Shown: positions 8,952-17,320 of the stretch, in pieces
How positions within the stretch are numbered: the stretch's first letter is position 1
Layout of the letters: every line of letters begins with the position of its first letter
NCBI RefSeq assembly: GCF_004114915.1
Contig: NZ_CP022219.1
Span: forward strand, 5,362,501-5,426,500
Source of the DNA: Bradyrhizobium guangxiense
GTDB lineage: Bacteria; Pseudomonadota; Alphaproteobacteria; Rhizobiales; Xanthobacteraceae
Direction of reading: 5' to 3'
DNA length: 64,000 nucleotides
The notes under the pieces: model-generated
The model's database searches: none
The model's input: only the letters and a program-made list of their open reading frames with translations
Told to the model about the DNA's origin: nothing
Made by a program: the position numbers and the translations under genes

Positions 8952-9755
8952 TCATCGCCGCTGCGCGCTGCTGCTCGCGGCGGCCCGCTTCTTCTTCGGC
9001 GCATGCTTCGGTTTCGACCGTTTCGCCGCCGATCTCACCGAAGTCGATCCCGCCACGGCCTCGGCACCGAAATTCTGCGCGAAGCGCTCCTGAGATCGCA
9101 CCAGATGAACGCGCATGGCTTTCCGCGCGGCGTCGGGATCATGCGCGGCGATCGCATCACGCACAGCGCGATGCTCGTCGAGCGCGGTGCGCCAGGTGCC
9201 CGGGCTCTCGAAATAATGCGCAAGCTGCGCGAAATAGGGATTGAGGCGCTGGTCGAACAGCTCGCCGACCACGCGCACCAGAACGGCATTGCCGAGACTT
9301 CCGGCGATCGCGACGTGAAAGGCGCGGTCGTGCACCATCGAAGCTTCGCCGGGATGCTCGACATTCTCCATCGCCACGAGCGAGGCGTCGATGCGGGCGA
9401 AATCATCCTGGGTCGCGACGCGCGCGGCCTGTTCGGCGATGGCGCTTTCCAGGAATTCGCGCGCGCGCAACAGCTCGAACGGCCCCTCGATGACGGCGGC
9501 AGGGGCCGGCGCGGCGATCGCGGCGGGCTCGATCACATAGATGCCGGAACCGACCCGGATGCGCAGCCGCCCCTCGACCTCGAGCGCGATCAAGGCCTCG
9601 CGCACCGTCGGCCTGGACACCTTGAGCTGTTCGGCGAGCTCGCGTTCGGTCGGCAAGCGGCTGCCGACCGCGTACTCGCCGCTGTCGATCAGGCTTCGCA
9701 ATTGATCGGCGACCTGGCGATAGAGCCGTCTCGCCTCCACAGCTTCCAGCGGCAC
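8952..9755 (-). CDS. FadR/GntR-family regulator of the hexuronate module
   Basis: The 267-residue product has an N-terminal GntR winged helix (LPTERELAEQLKVSRPTVREAL, about residues 34-55) and an all-helical FCD ligand-binding domain with the expected metal-binding aspartate and histidines. This places it with UxuR/ExuR-like and FadR-like regulators that sense sugar acids or organic acids. The GTG at 9755 has GGGAGG upstream. A perfect TGGT-N3-ACCA palindrome about 60 bases upstream of the start is the expected FadR-type operator and would let it control both itself with dctPQM and the divergent uxuB-like gene. The C-terminus is lysine- and arginine-rich. Confidence 0.9.
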   Translation of the reverse strand: MPLEAVEARRLYRQVADQLRSLIDSGEYAVGSRLPTERELAEQLKVSRPTVREALIALEVEGRLRIRVGSGIYVIEPAAIAAPAPAAVIEGPFELLRAREFLESAIAEQAARVATQDDFARIDASLVAMENVEHPGEASMVHDRAFHVAIAGSLGNAVLVRVVGELFDQRLNPYFAQLAHYFESPGTWRTALDEHRAVRDAIAAHDPDAARKAMRVHLVRSQERFAQNFGAEAVAGSTSVRSAAKRSKPKHAPKKKRAAASSSAQRR

Positions 9756-9814
9756 GCTGGTCCTCCCGAAAGGGTCGCGAGGTCATCGAGACCCGCGGCC
9801 CGCCAATTTTGGAA

Positions 9815-9831
9815 AATTGGTCTTACCAATT
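9815..9831. promoter_or_regulatory. FadR-type operator palindrome
   Basis: The sequence AATTGGT-CTT-ACCAATT is a perfect inverted repeat containing TGGT-N3-ACCA, the known half-site arrangement of FadR-subfamily GntR regulators. It lies in the 139-base gap between the divergent FadR-type regulator gene and the uxuB-like gene, so it is the probable control point for both directions. Confidence 0.82.
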
Positions 9832-9894
9832 GACCGAAGCATTGACCTGATACGGACGCCATGTCAAGCAGCGGCAAACAAAGGGGAGACGTCC

Positions 9895-11379
9895 ATGCGC
9901 CAGAGTTCGATGCGCCTTGGCCGCGCCAATCTCGACCGGCTGGCTCCTGCCATCCGCCGTCCGGCCTATGACCGAACGCGCGTCACGCCCGGCATCGTGC
10001 ATTTGGGCCTGGGAGCTTTTCATCGTGCCCATCAGGCCGTCGTCGTCGACGATTGCCTTGCCACGGGAGCGACGTCCTGGGGCATCGTCGGCGCCAGCCT
10101 GCGCAGCCCGGATACGCGCGACGCCCTCGCCCCGCAGGACCATCTCTACACCGTTGCCGTGCGTTCGGCCGAAGGCACCGAGCACCGCGTCATCGGCGCG
10201 CTGCTTGACAGCGTCGTCGCGCGCGAAAATCCGGCAGCCCTGATCGAGCGGATGACCGATCCCGCCACCCGCATCGTTTCGCTCACCGTTACCGAGAAGG
10301 GCTATTGCCACACGCCGCAGACCGGCGATCTCGACGAGCGCCATCCCGACATCGTGCACGACCTGAACAATTTCGATGCCCCGCGCTCAGCGCCTGGCTT
10401 CATCGTCGCTGCGCTGGCGCGGCGGCGGGCGCAGGGTCTTCCGCCCTTCACCGTGCTGTGCTGCGACAATCTCGCTGCCAACGGTCACACCGTGCAGCGG
10501 ATCGTGACGCAGTTCGCCGCGCTGCGCTCCAGGGATCTCGGCAAGTGGATCGCCGACACGGTCGCTTTCCCCTGCACCATGGTCGATCGCATCGTGCCGG
10601 AAACCACGGATGCCGACCGCGATGCGGTGTCATCCGCCCTGGGCCTAGGCGACGCCTGGCCTGTGATGACCGAACCGTTCACGCAATGGGTGATCGAGGA
10701 TCGCTTCACCGCAGGCCGGCCCGACTTTGCCGCAGCGGGTGTCGAACTCGTCAGCGACGTCAAGCCGTTCGAGCTGATGAAGCTGCGGCTGCTCAATGCC
10801 AGCCATTCGGCGCTGGCCTATCTCGGCTATCTCTCCGGCTACGAGACCATCGCCGACACCATGCGGGATCCGCATTTTGCGCGCCTCGCCGCGGAGGTGA
10901 TGGACGAAGCCGCGGTGACGCTGACGATGCCCGCGGGCACGGACCTCACCGCCTACCGCGCCTCGCTGCTCAAGCGCTTCGCCAACCCGGCGCTGCATCA
11001 CCGCACCTGGCAGATCGCGATGGACGGCTCGCAAAAGCTGCCGCAGCGGCTGCTCGGCGCGATGCAGGATCGCCTCGCCGGCAAGCTGCCGATCGCAACG
11101 CACGCGCTCGCGGTCGCCGGCTGGATGCGCTACGTCACTGGCTGCGACGAGCAGGGCCGCGCCATCGACGTACGCGATCCCCTTGCCGCCGAGTTCGCCG
11201 CGCTGGCGCGCGAGGCGGGACCTGTTGCCGAGCGGCTCGCGCCCGCACTGCTCGGGGTCGAGAAGGTGTTCGGCCCACTGGGCGCCGAGCCGCGCCTGCG
11301 CGAGGCCGTAACCGCTGCGCTCGGCCAACTCTACCGGGTCGGCGCGCGGCAGGCGGTGGAGACGCACGTCTCGGCCTGA
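9895..11379 (+). CDS. uxuB: Mannitol dehydrogenase family protein, fructuronate reductase (UxuB) type
   Basis: The 494-residue product is a polyol-specific long-chain dehydrogenase: an N-terminal GIVHLGLGAFHRAHQ nucleotide-binding motif and a central KLRLLNASHSALAY motif carrying the catalytic lysine, asparagine and histidine. In this setting the likely reaction is D-fructuronate to D-mannonate, the substrate of UxuA, but mannitol or arabinitol oxidation cannot be excluded because the family is close. The ATG at 9895 has AGGGGAGA upstream. It is divergent from the FadR-type regulator and shares its operator region. Confidence 0.87.
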   Translation: MRQSSMRLGRANLDRLAPAIRRPAYDRTRVTPGIVHLGLGAFHRAHQAVVVDDCLATGATSWGIVGASLRSPDTRDALAPQDHLYTVAVRSAEGTEHRVIGALLDSVVARENPAALIERMTDPATRIVSLTVTEKGYCHTPQTGDLDERHPDIVHDLNNFDAPRSAPGFIVAALARRRAQGLPPFTVLCCDNLAANGHTVQRIVTQFAALRSRDLGKWIADTVAFPCTMVDRIVPETTDADRDAVSSALGLGDAWPVMTEPFTQWVIEDRFTAGRPDFAAAGVELVSDVKPFELMKLRLLNASHSALAYLGYLSGYETIADTMRDPHFARLAAEVMDEAAVTLTMPAGTDLTAYRASLLKRFANPALHHRTWQIAMDGSQKLPQRLLGAMQDRLAGKLPIATHALAVAGWMRYVTGCDEQGRAIDVRDPLAAEFAALAREAGPVAERLAPALLGVEKVFGPLGAEPRLREAVTAALGQLYRVGARQAVETHVSA

Positions 11380-11475
11380 CCATAAAACGGGCAATGCTGC
11401 ACTGCGTCCAAATCGACGCGAATTCGAACGGAAGTCGCGCTTGATTTTTGCCTGTCCTTGCCCCACCCGAGAGCG

Positions 11476-11883
11476 ATGGCAAAAGACAGCAAGGTCATCG
11501 CCGCCAACGCGGCCTTCTATGCGGCTTTTTCGGCGGGCGACTTCGCCGGCATGGAACAGATGTGGGCCGATGACGACGGCATTTCCTGCATCCATCCCGG
11601 CTGGCCTGCGATCATCGGCCGCGCCACCGTGATCGGAAGCTGGCGCGACATCCTGCAGAACCCGCAGCGGCCGCAGATCGTCTGCGCCGAGCCGCAGGCC
11701 ATCGTCGACGGCGACAGCGCCCGCGTGCTCTGCATCGAGATCGTCGACGGCACCGCCTTGGCCGCCGCCAACCATTTCCGCCGCGTCGGCCACGACTGGC
11801 GCCTGGTGCATCACCAGTCGAGCCCGATCGCGCAGATTGTCGAGCAGGCTGAGGACGATAGAACGAGCCACCGCGTCCACTGA
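11476..11883 (+). CDS. NTF2-like (SnoaL/DUF4440-type) small protein
   Basis: The 135-residue product has the cone-shaped NTF2-like pattern: an opening helix pair (NAAFYAAFSAGDFAGMEQMW), a CIHPGW segment and a closing strand with DWRLVHHQSSP. Members are small enzymes or binding proteins with no common reaction, so no function is assigned. The ATG at 11476 follows GAGAG. It is close to uxuB but separated by about 100 bases, and converges with the HAD phosphatase gene. Confidence 0.8.
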   Translation: MAKDSKVIAANAAFYAAFSAGDFAGMEQMWADDDGISCIHPGWPAIIGRATVIGSWRDILQNPQRPQIVCAEPQAIVDGDSARVLCIEIVDGTALAAANHFRRVGHDWRLVHHQSSPIAQIVEQAEDDRTSHRVH

Positions 11884-11907
11884 CCGCGGCGAACGGATCG
11901 GCGCGTC

Positions 11908-12663
11908 CTACTGTGCATGGGGTTGTTTTTCAGTTTCTTGTCTGGCGCCCCCGAGTTCCGAGAGGTCGTCCAGCACGACCCGTGCCGCGCTGAAATCCTC
12001 GTCGCGGAAAAACGTGCTCCGGGTGATCAGGACCGGAATGCCGGCGCGTGAGGCCGCGATCAGCCCGTTTGCGGAATCCTCGATGGCGACGCAGTCCGCC
12101 GCGCCCAGCTTCAGCCGCGCCAGGGTTTCGAGATAGACGTCCGGTGCGGGCTTCTTGTGACTGACATCGTCGCCGGCAACGACGGCGTCGAACTGTGCCG
12201 CCCAATGCGTCCCCAGCGCCTGCGACAGCAGCTCATCGATATTGCCGTGCGAGGTCGTTGTCGCGATCGCAAGCCGCTGGCCGCGCGCCTTGACCGCGGC
12301 AAGCAGCTCGGTCACGCCCGGCCTCAACGGGCAGCTGCCGGTTTTGACCAGCTCGGCATAGCGCGCAGTCTTGATGCGATGAAGCTCGGCAATGTCGGCA
12401 TTGGACAAGGGCGATCCCATTTCCAGCCTTGCGTGATAGGCGCGCATGCGCTCCTTGCCGCCGGTCACCCGCAGCAGGTCCTTGTAGACGGCGCGGCCCC
12501 ACTGCCAGTCGAGACCGTGGCAGGCGAAGGCATGGTTGAAGGCCTGCCGATGCAACTCCTCGGTTTCGGCGAGGGTGCCGTCGACGTCGAAAATCAGCGC
12601 GGCCGCGCGCCGGATCAGCGCGGTGGCATCCGCCGGCACCGAGGCGAGCGCTTCTGCCTGCAT
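11908..12663 (-). CDS. HAD phosphatase of the CbbY/beta-phosphoglucomutase group
   Basis: The 251-residue product has the nucleophile motif FDVDGTLAET (Asp26 and Asp28), a helical cap domain, the TTTSHGN motif II and the KPAPDVYL and AIEDSANG motifs III and IV. This order is typical of CbbY-like sugar-phosphate phosphatases and beta-phosphoglucomutases. The ATG at 12663 has GGAAGGAGG upstream. It stands alone on the minus strand, divergent from the epimerase-like gene, so its substrate cannot be guessed from neighbours; a xylulose-1,5-bisphosphate-type or glycolate-type substrate would be family-consistent. Confidence 0.87.
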   Translation of the reverse strand: MQAEALASVPADATALIRRAAALIFDVDGTLAETEELHRQAFNHAFACHGLDWQWGRAVYKDLLRVTGGKERMRAYHARLEMGSPLSNADIAELHRIKTARYAELVKTGSCPLRPGVTELLAAVKARGQRLAIATTTSHGNIDELLSQALGTHWAAQFDAVVAGDDVSHKKPAPDVYLETLARLKLGAADCVAIEDSANGLIAASRAGIPVLITRSTFFRDEDFSAARVVLDDLSELGGARQETEKQPHAQ

Positions 12664-12813
12664 GATCGACGCCTCCTTCCCGATCTGGCTGTGACGAGCG
12701 AGCATCCGCTGCCCTGGCGGGCAAGACAAATCGCAATATCTTTTGCCGGACCCAAAAATCTCTTATGACCGAGCAGCGACGCGGACCGGAACTTTCGACC
12801 TGCAGGGAGACGC

Positions 12814-13662
12814 ATGCGGCTTTTCATTTTCGGCCTCGGCTATAGCGCTCGGCACTTCGCCCGCAGACACGGCGGCAGCTTCTCGCATGTCGCCGGCACC
12901 GTGCGCGATCCCGCACAGCGGAAAGACCTTGCCGGCGTCGAGGTGCACGCCTTTTCCGGCAGCCGTCCGTCGCGTGAGACGGTCGAGCAGGTTAGCGCCG
13001 CGGATGTTCTTCTGGTTTCGATCCCGCCCGGCAGCGCCGGCGACCCCGCAATCGCAGCGTTCGGCGACGTGCTGGCGATGGGCCGCCGCAAGGTGATCTA
13101 TCTCTCCACCATCGGCGTCTACGGCGATCATGCCGGCGACTGGGTCGACGAGACCACGTCGCCGCAGGCGACACTCGATCGCACCCGCATGCGGATCGCC
13201 GCCGAGCAGGCCTGGATGGACATTGCGCGCGGCGATGCCGCGGTCCTGCGGCTTGCCGGCATCTATGGTCCCGGCCGCAACGCGCTGGTGACGCTGCGCG
13301 CCGGCACGGCGCGACGCATCATCAAGCCTGGACAGGTCTTCAACCGTATCCACGCCGACGACATCGCCAGCGCGATCATGGCTGCCACTCACCACGAAAA
13401 TGGCGGCACGTGGAACGTGTGCGACGAGGAGCCGACACCGCCGCAAGACGTGATTTCCTACGCCGCCAAGCTGATGGGCGTTGCCCCGCCGCCCGAAGAG
13501 CCGTTCGAGACCGCGGAGATGTCGGCGATGGCGCGCAGCTTCTATGCCAGCAGCGCCCGTGTCTCCAACGCGAAATTGAAGCGCGAGCTCGGCGTCACGC
13601 TGGCTCATCCGACCTATCGCCACGGCCTCGACGCGCTGTGGCGCGCCGGCGAAGGACGATAA
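12814..13662 (+). CDS. NAD-dependent epimerase/dehydratase-like (atypical SDR) protein
   Basis: The 282-residue product begins with FIFGLGYSARHFA, a glycine-rich dinucleotide-binding motif, then has YLSTIGVYGDHAGDWVDE, RLAGIYGPGRN and NRIHADDIASAI, all in the positions expected for extended or atypical short-chain dehydrogenases. The YxxxK catalytic pair is not evident after the VYGD motif: a threonine-arginine stretch occupies that place, so the protein may bind a nucleotide without classical SDR chemistry. The ATG at 12814 has AGGGAGA upstream. The gene is isolated, and no substrate can be proposed. Confidence 0.82.
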   Translation: MRLFIFGLGYSARHFARRHGGSFSHVAGTVRDPAQRKDLAGVEVHAFSGSRPSRETVEQVSAADVLLVSIPPGSAGDPAIAAFGDVLAMGRRKVIYLSTIGVYGDHAGDWVDETTSPQATLDRTRMRIAAEQAWMDIARGDAAVLRLAGIYGPGRNALVTLRAGTARRIIKPGQVFNRIHADDIASAIMAATHHENGGTWNVCDEEPTPPQDVISYAAKLMGVAPPPEEPFETAEMSAMARSFYASSARVSNAKLKRELGVTLAHPTYRHGLDALWRAGEGR

Positions 13663-13780
13663 CAGTTCCGACCCTATCAGCGCGTCCCAGACATGCCCTG
13701 CGCGCGCTTGACTTCGTTCCTGCGCGGTCGTGATCTAGGCATCACGGGAGCCACTGCATGAGCTTGCCAGGGAGGATGCA

Positions 13781-15049
13781 ATGAACAAGACGATCGCCAT
13801 GATCGCGGCGGCGGCGGCCGTCATCACGCTCGGTGCAGCACGCGCCGCACCGTTGCCCGAAGCCAGCCCTGACGATGTCGGCTTCTCCAGACAGGGTCTC
13901 ACCCGTCTCGACGACTTCTTCGCGCGCGAGATCGCCGCCAAGCGCGTGCCCGGCGCGGTCGTCGCCATCGCGCGTGACGGCAAGCTCGTGCACTACAAGG
14001 CCTATGGCCTGCTCGACCCGGACAAGGGCACGCCGATGCCGGTCGATGCGATCTTCGCGCTGGCCTCGATGACAAAGCCGATGGCGGCGGTCGCGGGCCT
14101 GACGCTGATGGAGAAAGGCCGGCTGCCGCTGCAGGCCAAGCTGTCCAACTACTATCCCGGCTTTGCCGACATGAAGGTCGGCGTGATCGAGGCCAACGGA
14201 TCGCTCAAGCTGGAACCGCAGGCCTCGCCGATCTTCATCCACGATCTCTACCGGCATACGTCAGGTTTGATGTATGGCGGCCGGCCGGACTCATCGAGCC
14301 CGGTCGCGCGGCAATATCCTGACGGCGTCGCGCCCGCGATCGAAGGCGACACCCAGGCCTTCATCGACCGCATCACGAAGCTGCCGCTGGCGCATCAGCC
14401 GTCAACCGAGTTCGAATACGGCTTTTCGATCGACGTGCTCGGCGCCGTCGTCGAAAAGGTGAGCGAGCAGAAGCTCGGCGAATATCTCGCCGCCAATGTC
14501 TGGCAGCCGCTCGGCATGAAGGACGCAACCTTCCATCCGACCGACGCGCAGCGCCCTCGCCTCGCCCGTCCCTTCGCCAATGACCCGCTGACGGGCAAGC
14601 CGCAGGCCATCAAGCTGTTGGACACGCCGACCAAGTTCGACTGCGGCGGCGCCTGCTCGTTCGCAACGATGGGAGACTATCTCCGCTTTGGCCAGATGCT
14701 GCTCAACGGCGGCGAGCTCGACGGCCAGCGCATCCTCTCGCCCAAGACCGTGCACCACATGACGAGCAACCATCTCGGCCCCGAGATCAAGAACAACGTG
14801 GCGAATGTCGAGCCGCATCGCGGCGGCTTCGGCTTTGGCCTTTCGGTCGCGGTCCGCACCAGCGAGGGCCTGTCGTCGGTCCCGGGCAATCCCGGCGAGT
14901 TCACCTGGAACGGCGCCTACGGAACCCAGCTCTTCTGCGACCCCAAGGAGCGTCTCGTCGTCGTGGTGGGAACGGCGGCGCCGGGCGAGCTCAGGAAGTA
15001 TTATCGCGAGCAGGTTCAGGACATCGTCTATGGCGCGATGGTGAAGTGA
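13781..15049 (+). CDS. Secreted serine hydrolase of the beta-lactamase class C / esterase family
   Basis: The 422-residue product has a signal peptide (cut near ARA-APL) and a penicillin-binding fold with the active-site SMTK motif at residues 96-99 and a YGF motif within EYGFSIDVLG in the place of the usual YxN. The glycine-rich third motif region (HRGGFGFGLS) resembles EstB-type esterases rather than true beta-lactamases. It probably acts on ester or amide bonds in the periplasm. The start has AGGGAGGA upstream. A bidirectional terminator separates it from the convergent dienelactone hydrolase gene. Confidence 0.87.
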   Translation: MNKTIAMIAAAAAVITLGAARAAPLPEASPDDVGFSRQGLTRLDDFFAREIAAKRVPGAVVAIARDGKLVHYKAYGLLDPDKGTPMPVDAIFALASMTKPMAAVAGLTLMEKGRLPLQAKLSNYYPGFADMKVGVIEANGSLKLEPQASPIFIHDLYRHTSGLMYGGRPDSSSPVARQYPDGVAPAIEGDTQAFIDRITKLPLAHQPSTEFEYGFSIDVLGAVVEKVSEQKLGEYLAANVWQPLGMKDATFHPTDAQRPRLARPFANDPLTGKPQAIKLLDTPTKFDCGGACSFATMGDYLRFGQMLLNGGELDGQRILSPKTVHHMTSNHLGPEIKNNVANVEPHRGGFGFGLSVAVRTSEGLSSVPGNPGEFTWNGAYGTQLFCDPKERLVVVVGTAAPGELRKYYREQVQDIVYGAMVK

Positions 15050-15073
15050 GATCGCTACGCATCGAAAGAGAAA

Positions 15074-15100
15074 GGGCGGCCGATCTGGCCGCCCCCTTTT
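15074..15100. terminator. Bidirectional rho-independent terminator
   Basis: Arms GGGCGGCC (15074-15081) and GGCCGCCC (15087-15094) form a tight hairpin. On the plus strand it is followed by CCTTTT and on the minus strand by CTTTCTCTTT, so it can end both the serine hydrolase and the dienelactone hydrolase transcripts. Confidence 0.85.
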
Positions 15101-15111
15101 GATGTCCGGCG

Positions 15112-15999
15112 TCAGCTCAGGACGCCGTACTTCTTGAACCAGGCCTCTGCCTGCTTCCAGCCATCTTCTGCGGCGTCCTTGCGATAGCTGCCGCGGTAAT
15201 CGGCGTGGAAGCCGTGCGGCGCCTCGGGATAGATCTTGAATTCAGCCGTCTTCTTGTTCTCGGCCAGCGCGGCCTTCATCTGCTCGACCTGCGCGACGGG
15301 AATGCCGGTGTCGGCACCGCCATAGAGGCCGAGCACCGGCGCCTTCATCTCGGGCGCGAGCTGCATCGGGCTCTTCGGCCACAGCGGATTGGCGGGATCG
15401 ACCACCGTGCCGTAGAAGGCAACGCCGGCCTTGAGCGCGCCGCTGTGGGCGGCGTATTCCCAGACCGTGCGGCCGCCCCGGCAGAAACCGATGATGCCGA
15501 GCTTGGCGATATCGCCGCCCTGCGATCCCGCCCACGCCACGGTCGCGTCGAGATCGGACAGCAGCTCGGCATCCGGCTTGGCATTGACGATCGGCAGGAG
15601 GTCCTTGATCTCGGTAACCTTGGTGAGGTCGACGCCCTTGCGGAAATAATAGTCGGGCGCGATGGCGAACGCGCCGAGCTTGGCAAGCCGCCGCGTCACG
15701 TCCTTGATGTATTCGTGCAGACCGAAAATCTCCATGGCCACGATGATGACCGGCGCCTTGGTGTTGCCGGCAGGACGGGCGAAATAGACCGGCATCTCTT
15801 CGGAGCCGACCTTGATCTTGGCATCGCCGGTCTGCAGACCATTGGCGTCGGTGGTGATTGCCTCGGCGCGCACCGGCCCGGCCGCAAGCGTGTAGCCGGC
15901 CGCCACGGCCGCAGTGGCGCTCATGAATCCACGGCGCGAGACCGGGGCGACTTTCGTCAGGCCGACGACGTCGGAGGTCATGGTGGTTTCGAAGCTCAT
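15112..15999 (-). CDS. Tat-exported dienelactone hydrolase family protein
   Basis: The 295-residue product carries a twin-arginine signal (SRRGFM at residues 21-26 followed by a hydrophobic stretch and a VRAEA cleavage region), so it is probably exported folded. The mature part is an alpha/beta hydrolase of the dienelactone hydrolase family with the nucleophile elbow GFCRGG (Cys173), an acidic site in GGADTGIP and a late histidine in EAPHGFHAD. Family enzymes open lactones such as 4-carboxymethylenebutenolide, but Tat-exported members are poorly assigned. The ATG at 15999 has GGAAGGGAT upstream. Confidence 0.88.
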   Translation of the reverse strand: MSFETTMTSDVVGLTKVAPVSRRGFMSATAAVAAGYTLAAGPVRAEAITTDANGLQTGDAKIKVGSEEMPVYFARPAGNTKAPVIIVAMEIFGLHEYIKDVTRRLAKLGAFAIAPDYYFRKGVDLTKVTEIKDLLPIVNAKPDAELLSDLDATVAWAGSQGGDIAKLGIIGFCRGGRTVWEYAAHSGALKAGVAFYGTVVDPANPLWPKSPMQLAPEMKAPVLGLYGGADTGIPVAQVEQMKAALAENKKTAEFKIYPEAPHGFHADYRGSYRKDAAEDGWKQAEAWFKKYGVLS

Positions 16000-16727
16000 C
16001 GGTCTATCCCTTCCTGCTGCCTATGCTGGTGTCCCCCGGGGCGCCGCATTCGCCAATAGTTGCCGGCGAAACGCAAATCACCAGCCTGCGATCACGCGCA
16101 ATTCAGGCCGGCCTTGCCGTTGCTTCAGCGCGACAGCCTCCGGCACCAGCTCATTGCGACAAGGCGTCGCCAATTTGGATGGCGAAGAAAGCCGGCGGCG
16201 ATGACGTTGAAGAGCTCGAGCATGCTGCCGGTTCGTGACTGCCAATGCTGCAGGCCTGCGTCAGCGGCGCTGTCAGCTGGAGTTCCGGCGACGTGCCGAC
16301 TTTGCGTGGATTCGCTTGCGTGCAGTACTTAACCGTCTAGCCGCATTGCATCGCAACATCCATTAACCGAAAAAGAGGGTTCTCTCCCGGCGGGCCATAC
16401 CGCCTGGCGCCGCGACGGACGCGCGTGTTCGCGCATTCCACGCGCTCAGCCGCAACAAATGGACAGCGCAACGGCCACGATGACACATCATGTTGCCCCA
16501 GCATGCGGGCACGCCCTCAATCACGCGCGCGGAAGGCATCATTTGATTGAAATTTTCGAAGGACTCGAGCCGTCCGGTTTACTCGAACTTTCTTTGTGAC
16601 GCCCTAGTTCCACGACCGGAAGTTCCATCTCCGGCGACGGAGAGGCCCCCAGAACTTCATTCTCGTCCACTCAGACTGCGCTGCCCAAGGCTCAATTGAA
16701 TAAAGCTTTATCCGACCTGGAACTGAA
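16000..16727. other. Intergenic region without a supported gene
   Basis: This 728-base stretch separates the dienelactone hydrolase gene from the first MarR-like regulator. Open frames here are short, lack ribosome sites and look like chance frames. The last 150 bases are AT-richer and include AATTGAATAAAGCTTTATCC just before the regulator, a reasonable place for its promoter, but no defined box was recognised. Confidence 0.5.
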
Positions 16728-17306
16728 ATGAATTTGGCTCGCGAATCGATTGAACTGTTGGAGCAGGTCGCGCGGATCCTGTGGTTCGAAGGCACCAAGC
16801 ACGGCTTGCGCGACCGCGAGTGGATGGCGCTGCGATTCCTCTCCCGGGCCAACCGCTTTTCCCGAACGCCTTCGGCGCTCGCGAGCTATGTCGGCACCAC
16901 GCGCGGCACCGCCTCGTTCATCATCGGAGAACTCGAGCGGCTCGGCTATCTCGAGCGGAAACGCTCGGCCACGGACAAGCGCTCGGTCATGCTAAGCGTG
17001 ACGCAGCAGGGCAAGAAGTTCCTGGTACGCGACCCCGTCAACGTTCTCGTCGAGGCGATTGCCGTGCTCGACGACGAGGTCAAGATCCGCTTCCGCGACA
17101 CGTTCCGGCACGTGCTGGATCAGTCGGACGCAGCCGAGCAGCGGCACCACACCGACGTCTGCAAGCGATGCATTTTCCTGCGGGAGGATCGCACCGCCAC
17201 CGACAACAAGACGACGGTCGAATTCAGCTGCCGCCTGTTTCGCGCGCCGATCGCGGAGGCGGAGGTCGATCTGCTATGCACCAGCTTCGAGCATCACCGC
17301 CAGTAG
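16728..17306 (+). CDS. MarR-like winged-helix regulator with C-terminal four-cysteine motif (copy 1)
   Basis: The 192-residue product has a MarR-type winged helix: helices up to FSRTPSALASYVGTTRGTASFIIGELE (about 44-70) and a wing with RSATDKRSVMLSVT (about 80-92). Beyond the usual fold end lies an extra domain with cysteines at 145, 148, 168 and 184 (CxxC, x19, C, x15, C). A paralogue with the same cysteine spacing lies at 54621-55256, on the other side of the flagellar island. The spacing suggests metal or iron-sulphur binding and thus redox or iron sensing, which is inference. It converges with the membrane protein gene at 17321 with a 14-base gap. Target genes are unknown; control of the lateral flagella is the obvious guess. 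Confidence 0.85.
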   Translation: MNLARESIELLEQVARILWFEGTKHGLRDREWMALRFLSRANRFSRTPSALASYVGTTRGTASFIIGELERLGYLERKRSATDKRSVMLSVTQQGKKFLVRDPVNVLVEAIAVLDDEVKIRFRDTFRHVLDQSDAAEQRHHTDVCKRCIFLREDRTATDNKTTVEFSCRLFRAPIAEAEVDLLCTSFEHHRQ

Positions 17307-17320
17307 AAAGCGGCCATCGA

